From Oscheius tipulae (lineage: Eukaryota > Nematoda > Chromadorea > Rhabditida > Rhabditidae), in NCBI GenBank assembly GCA_037178975.1, contig JASJZH010000003.1, positions 930,001 to 994,000 of the forward strand: a DNA stretch of 64,000 nucleotides, written 5' to 3'. Below are positions 59,001 to 64,000 of this stretch, in pieces. The position numbers and the translations under genes were made by a program. The stretch's first letter is position 1; each line of letters begins with the position of its first letter. The notes under the pieces are model-generated. The model saw only the letters and a program-made list of their open reading frames with translations, was not told the origin of the DNA and ran no database searches.

Positions 59001-61966
59001 TCACACGGTCTCCGGCTCTCGCCAATTAGACAAGGTCGAGACCCGGACACATGTCACCTTAGCGATTGCACCTGGGTGACCAGCTGCTTCTTTTTCATGT
59101 GTCCGGGTGGAAAACCCGTAAAAATTGTGGCTTTGTGTGAAAGAAGAGCACCTGTTTGTTATGCAATCCAATATGGATTATGACAGTTCAAGAGGGGATT
59201 ACGGGAATGGGTAGCGGAACTCAATGGGACAAAGAGAGTGGAAGAAAGGCAGAGAGTCAAAGAGACAAAGAGACAGAGGGACAGAAAGACAGAGGGATAG
59301 AGAGACACGGAAAAAGAGAGACAGAGAAGTAGAGAGACAGCGAGACAGGAAGACAGGGAGGCAGGGTGACAGAGAGACAGTCAAGTAAAGAGAGTGAGGA
59401 TAAGTCGGTTAACCTCACACGCGGATGCACAGCTGCGCTGAGGGTAATGCGAACCATCAACAGTAGAAGTGGCTGAGGGGCCTCCGGGAGACCAAACAAG
59501 AGAGGTGTGTCGTCTCTTGCACTCTCGAGAGCCACCTGAGCCAACTCATAGAACTTCCTCGGTTGGAACCGACCATAAAAGAACGGGTGGTGTCTGGATC
59601 CCGTAACAAAATCCTTCCACTTGAAAAACAACCAAATTTAGACGGGGTGTAGGAGTAATTGGCCCCAGGGAGGGTGTGTACTTTAGGTTTTCGATAGAGA
59701 CAGAGAGTCAGAGGGATAGGGATATATTGAGAGGCCGAGAGATACAGAAAGACAGAGAGGCAGGGAGACAGAGGAACAGAGAGTAGTCCTAAGAGTCTAA
59801 AAGGGCGAAAAGTGCTAATGAGTCTAAAAACAGAGCGAAAGAGACAGAGACAGACTGTCCCTCTTAATCAGGCAGACAAACAGGAACGGCACGCGCCTTA
59901 CCCCTCCCTGCCTCCTCCTCCTCCACTTCAGAGGATAAAGTTTTTCGAGTTCAAAGTTCCGCTCGTGACCATTTTGAAACCGGCTCCAGGAGAACCTGAC
60001 ATGGAGACGAGTTTCCCCGGAAATGCAAATGGCCCAACGCGTGAAATAACTCGCTGGTCATGGGAGGCACAGGTCGTTTGAGGGTTTCGGAGTGGAGATG
60101 AGTTCTTTTTTTCATAAAAGCGATGGAACAGTGCCAAGGGATTGGTCAAGGAATGACACAGAGAGACAAAGTCGAGAGACCACTGAACCTACCAAACTCG
60201 CTTCCAAAAGGTGCTAGTTCAGTTCAGTCAAGCCTTGCCCTTGACTCTTGACCATGATCAGACTAAAGGAACAGGTAGTCAGAGGAAACAGCGTTTAGAC
60301 TATGGCTAAGAAGCATTCAAGAACCCTAATTTTTCAACAGTATAGTGGCCAGGAGACGGTTACTTTACTTCCTCAGAGGCATTATCTTACATACTCCTAC
60401 TGTCCCTCTTGTCTGCTGGAACATGACTGAGATTGATATGAGTTCAGAACAGAACAGAAAATTGTACTGGAACAGTCTTGAGTCAGCACAGAATTAGAGA
60501 CAGAGAGATAGTCAAAAGACAAAGAGACACTGCGAGTCAAGAGACCGGCACATTGACTTTTCAAACAGAGTCATGGACAGAACTGCCGTGTGGTCATATA
60601 GTCACGAGCCAAAGATTCACAGTCATCTGGTAGTCAACCCAGTGAGACCGGCCAATGCCCAGCTTGAAAAGGTTATGCAAAGCGTCCCACTCTAAATGCA
60701 AATGCAGATGCGGGACAGGCTTTTTGTCATGAATTATCAGAGACCAATGCTGAAAAAAGAACATTGCTCGCCCGTACGAGCTCAGCTATATAAAAGAGTA
60801 ACTACGCAAGGATGACGGATCGCCCCCTCAATTAGATCGGGGTTCATGAATAGAGAAAAGCAGCACGCGAGGACGGCTGGCACAAGGACACCGTCCTCCA
60901 ATAGTCTTCTCGGCAATGGGAATAACCTCCGAGGTGAGAGGAGGGTCGCTTGACTACTTGAGTGAGTACATAGATCTTTGGAACTGATAGAGGGTTGGTA
61001 AGAGGGGAAGTGCCAAAGTGACAGACAATGAATCACGATACAGAGAGGATGAGCCGAGAACCCATCAAGCTTCAATCTAGTTCAGATAGTCAGTAGAAAG
61101 GAACTGAAGGATGAGTCTAGAGAGTAGGGAACTGTGCTTAACTGGGGAGAGTATAGAGACAGCGAGACGGCTCTTCAGTAATCTACCAAGAGATAGTCAT
61201 GGATCAGAGATATTCAGAGAGACAAAGACAGGCAGTAAGCAAGCCCCAGAATGTCAGTAGGGACAGTTCAGAGAGAGAGAGAGAGAGACGGTATTCCATA
61301 GTAGCCTACCCAGGAGTCTCCTGAAAGCCATGAGTAGATAGTCAAGGGATGGTCAGAGACGATGACAGTCCTAAGTAGCCTCCCAGGGTCAATAGTCATC
61401 CCCCAGAATGTCCGTAGTCTACGTAAAACAGTCCAAAAAGAAATAACATAAACTTCTTTACCATTGTATGTCTGCCCTTCCTCGTCTCACACGCTCCTTC
61501 CAGGACTGCCCTTGTCCTCGGTGCGGCTCTGTTCGGCTTTCTCTCCGTCCGGATCCTCTTCTTCCTTCTTCTTCTCCCTGATCCTGGCAGCTAGCAGAGT
61601 CATTTCAGCCTCCTGACGACGAATCTTCTCGATGCGCTGCTGACAGTCGGCTCCGTCGGTCGTAAATTCCGGCATTTCGGTCGGCACGTTGCGCAGCGTG
61701 TCCTCTGCCTTATTGTGCTTGGGGCTTCGAGCTGTGGACATGTGGCCATCCGTAGTCGTCGGTTCCTCCTTGATCGACATCGCTCTTTTATGAAGAAGAG
61801 CAGCACTAATTGGGACTCTTGTACAGAACATTGGAAGTTGTTTCAAAGTTCGACAGTTCGGACTATTTGTATCCTAATTATCAGAGAATCAATCAACAAG
61901 TTTAGAAAATTTCCGAAACAAAGAAAGGCTTTCCAAATTGCTTCTGCTGTCGTAGACTACCTGGAG

Positions 61967-61998
<32 letters not shown>

Positions 61999-62569
61999 GA
62001 CAGAGAGAGACAGAGAGAGATAAGATAGATAGGGAGTTAGAGACAGAGTCTAGCCAACCCAAAACCAGTGACTACCAAGGAATCGTGTAGAGCCGTTTTG
62101 AACGGAAAACAACGGGCAGTAAAACAGACAGCGAACGCTGAGGCTATATTTCAAAGTGGAGACAACAAGCGATCGTGCCACAGAGACAGCGGCTAATATA
62201 CCGACGTGGCGCCAAGTTGGCCTTATTTTGGTTTTTCAAAGTCCAAGACACTTGTACTGTCACACAGACACACGGCTGAACACTGTCATATGAACTCACT
62301 TTCGATGTGAGTTACTCCAGAACGGATCTTCTCCTTCCAGTCGACTATTCGTTTGTCACTGTCTGGCATGTCGTCGAGAATGTCGTAGATCTGAAAATAG
62401 GAAATCACAGAGATAGTGACAGTGACAGTGACGGTGACCCTTGACCTACCTGGTAGATCATAGGATGTACTCCCTCAAACCTCTCGATTTCCACCTTAAT
62501 CTGACCACTGTTGGCCGATTTTGAAAAGGGAGAAGAAGAGAACCGGGAGTAAGAGCTCCGAGCAGACAT
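41514..62569 (-). CDS. AGAP: AGAP / centaurin-gamma Arf-GAP, distal-promoter form
   Basis: AGAPs are Arf GTPase-activating proteins controlling endosomal traffic, with a Ras-like domain, split PH domain, Arf-GAP zinc finger and ankyrin repeats. The distal form uses first exons 62450-62569 and 62300-62390, which encode the canonical animal N-terminus ([20 protein letters not shown]). They splice over a 10.2-kb intron to shared exons 52009-52067, 49478-49565, 47332-47429, 46955-47095, 46775-46913, 44979-45197, 44236-44364, 43361-43539, 42777-43289, 42307-42731, 41982-42237, 41784-41942 and 41514-41687. The total is 929 residues and every junction keeps phase. The GTPase-like part has [20 protein letters not shown] and IRDEG, but its P-loop is degenerate ([13 protein letters not shown]). 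The PH domain begins [15 protein letters not shown]. The Arf-GAP finger is CADC-x16-CIEC, with arginine finger in [12 protein letters not shown]. Two ankyrin repeats follow. The C-terminus DSVI fits a class I PDZ ligand. Confidence 0.92.
50700..51260. repeat. Dispersed word cluster in AGAP intron
   Basis: The word CTAGAGAGTATGAGTCRAGT and close variants recur near 50,757, 50,872 and 50,936, with GTATGAGTCTC near 51,204. The complement GACTCATACTCTC recurs at about 52,110 and 52,508. Spacing is irregular. It looks like a diverged satellite or multicopy element broken up by simple repeat. Confidence 0.5.
53065..61486. other. AGAP first intron: simple and dispersed repeats
   Basis: About 8.4 kb with no confident gene. 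It is built of GAGACAGAGAGACAG-type runs (for example 58,640-58,760 and 59,255-59,390), AGTCAAGAGTC-type words and unique sequence. One stretch on the minus strand (59,413-59,622) looks protein-coding and is described under findings. Sequence near 55,895-56,100 and 57,250-57,720 is open but has no motif. Confidence 0.5.
53460..53780. repeat. Diverged tandem words: CTGAACTGAAC, GGTCAAGAGTC
   Basis: CTGAACTRAACAAGACTAG occurs near 53,471 and 53,582 and is each time followed by a GRTCAAGA word. GGTCAAGAGTCAG occurs near 53,620 and 53,688. These lie upstream of the proximal AGAP first exon. Similar AGTCAAGAGTC words are scattered from about 45,900 to 61,200. Confidence 0.5.
61487..61780 (-). CDS. 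Hypothetical 97-aa charged protein in AGAP intron
   Basis: A single open frame from ATG (61780) to TGA. The product is highly charged: [12 protein letters not shown] at the N-terminus, then a helical basic/acidic segment ([39 protein letters not shown]) that could form a short coiled coil, and an Arg/Ser tail. There is no signal peptide. It lies on the AGAP strand, inside the intron between the distal first exons and the shared exons. It ends near GTGTGA and GTGAGA donor-like sequences in phases 0 and 2, whereas the shared AGAP exon needs phase 1. It is therefore probably a separate nested gene rather than another first exon. The family is not recognised. Confidence 0.5.
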   Translation of the reverse strand: MSIKEEPTTTDGHMSTARSPKHNKAEDTLRNVPTEMPEFTTDGADCQQRIEKIRRQEAEMTLLAARIREKKKEEEDPDGEKAEQSRTEDKGSPGRSV

Positions 62570-63517
62570 GGCTCTTTGGATAGCTGTCTTCTAGTAATTC
62601 TTCAGAGCGATATGATCATCCTTGATAGTGGGACAGGGGTTCTGAAACTGAGAGTATGAGAGACAGAGACAGTACAAGTATTGAACTAGTCCCAGTTTTT
62701 CGGGAACAACCAGTGGGCAAATAGGACTGGAGTGGAAGAGAACTATTCCTAGAGTCAGTTTATTTTGGAAAGCAGACTCTCAAGGCTGCAGTGACTCTGG
62801 CAAAGTGGCTCCAGAGCCACTGCAGCCTTGTGGGCATGGTTGCAAGGTCATAACTGAAAGTTCCGAGAGAGACAGGGAGAGGTAGCAAGAGAACCGGTTT
62901 AAAACGGTGGGTTTAAGCTGCATAAAAAGAGGATCCCAATGGGTGTTTCGATTCGAAAATTGCGGGTTTCCATGTCTCGCTGTCTTTCTTTATTTCCGTC
63001 CCCCTGTCTCTCTATCTCTTTATTGCTCTGTCTCTCTGCTTCTCTGTATCTATCCCCTAGTCTGTCCCTCTGTTTCTGAGTCTCTCTGTCTCTCCCCAGT
63101 TATCCAATGACACCCTTATCCTCATCCCTTTACGCAACAGCCAGGGCGCCAAGTAATGGACAAATAAACAATGATGCTCTTGTGTTCGAGACAAGCGCGC
63201 GCGAACACAGGAAGCCATCGGAACACTGACTGTACACTTTAAATATGTATCCTCTTTGCAAATCAATGAGACGGGACGTCTCTAACTATCTGTTGCTTAT
63301 TTATGCTTTATTCTCCAAAGAGAATATGAATAACTGACCTGTTTCTAATTTAAAAATTCCCAGAAAAATGTGAACTGTTTTCCAAAGTAGAGCTATCTGA
63401 AATTTCCAGTTTGACAAAAAGAGTGAGAGAGAGAAAGAGACAAATACGTAAACAATTACAAGAAAGAAAACGCCTAGGTAAAACGGTGAGACAAGGATGA
63501 CTAAGAACCCTGCTCGG

Positions 63518-63555
<38 letters not shown>

Positions 63556-64000
63556 AAGAGAAAGACAGAGGCAGAGAGGACAGAACAAGCTATCACGTGT
63601 TATTTGAAAAGGGAGCCCACTTGATTTGAAATTCAGATTGCTGCTGGAGAAAGAGATAAAAAGGGTCACAAAATGACTCAAAATGGACATGAAGCCCAAA
63701 AAATGAGTTTACGACTAGTAGTGTTTTTGAGCTAAAAGTGACCAAATGAGGATTCAAACACAACTTTAGGGTTTTGGCATACTTTGCAAAGTTCTAGAAC
63801 TGATCAAAATCTATAACTTTGTAGAACATCAGGAAGTCAAATTCTGTCATCTTCTGCCCGAAAAACTTGTATAAGGTTGTTAGCAGAGATTGACAGTTCC
63901 CGAATGCGGAATAGATAAGGATTCGAAGCATGGCCTGGCTCGAAGAAACGGGACCTAGACTCAAAACTTAACGTATTTCAAGGTCAGTTTTGAATTTTTA
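62570..64000. other. Upstream of AGAP, no gene recognised
   Basis: It holds the hairpin at 62781, GA-rich runs (63,518-63,545), and a member of the ATCAAAATCTATAACTTTG repeat family at 63,780-63,845. No protein family is visible. The distal AGAP promoter presumably lies in the first few hundred bases. Confidence 0.45.
62781..62830. ncRNA. Candidate hairpin RNA or cruciform, 20-bp arms
   Basis: CAAGGCTGCAGTGACTCTGG (62781-62800) and CCAGAGCCACTGCAGCCTTG (62811-62830) pair over 20 positions with one A-C mismatch around a 10-nt loop. The G+C-rich arms stand out in simple-repeat surroundings. It lies about 210 nt upstream of the distal AGAP start codon. The arms are shorter than usual for a miRNA precursor (about 25-30 bp), so a regulatory hairpin or a recent inverted duplication is equally possible. 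Confidence 0.5.

Overview
The window is animal nuclear DNA, most likely from a nematode (inference). Genes are broken into many small exons with very short introns (down to about 36-42 nt). 3' splice sites are mostly of the TTTCAG type, several start codons sit directly behind a 3' splice site with no visible partner donor (as with spliced-leader trans-splicing), and same-strand neighbours are packed head to tail. A tardigrade, rotifer or other compact ecdysozoan cannot be excluded without a database search. Gene models were joined by hand, keeping reading phase across each splice junction and comparing with remembered protein families.

Left part (1 to about 28,000): conventional introns rich in tRNA-derived (SINE-like) sequence. 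On the minus strand lie the 5' part of the glycosyltransferase ALG11 (550-1147), an unrecognised 459-residue coiled-coil protein with a tRNA-Pro gene in an intron (2674-5307), ASCC2 (6578-11756, 754 aa) and DHX37 (11924-20221, 1195 aa). ASCC2 and DHX37 are head to tail with only about 170 nt between them, and both act on ribosomes (rescue of collided ribosomes and small-subunit assembly). A tiny secreted-peptide gene lies on the plus strand inside a DHX37 intron. PRMT1 (21243-22446) and MED17 (22824-27369, 649 aa) follow on the plus strand; DHX37 and PRMT1 diverge from a shared interval of about 1 kb.

Middle (28,000-41,500): DNPEP aspartyl aminopeptidase (minus, 481 aa), a tRNA-Lys(CTT), a small unrecognised gene of 163 aa (minus), and a 672-bp pure TCTCTG hexamer tract. 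Then come an acid-ceramidase/NAAA-like hydrolase (plus) whose large intron carries an antisense F-box-like gene, and a compact prolyl 4-hydroxylase of 295 aa (plus).

Right part (41,500-64,000): one large minus-strand gene, the AGAP/centaurin-gamma Arf-GAP. It has 13 shared exons and at least two phase-compatible alternative 5' ends, at 53,064 and 62,569, about 9.5 kb apart. Its long first intron is filled with diverged GTCTCT/GAGACA and AGTCAAGAGTC-type words. A striking 20-bp hairpin sits about 210 nt upstream of the distal start codon. The remainder at the right end shows no convincing gene.
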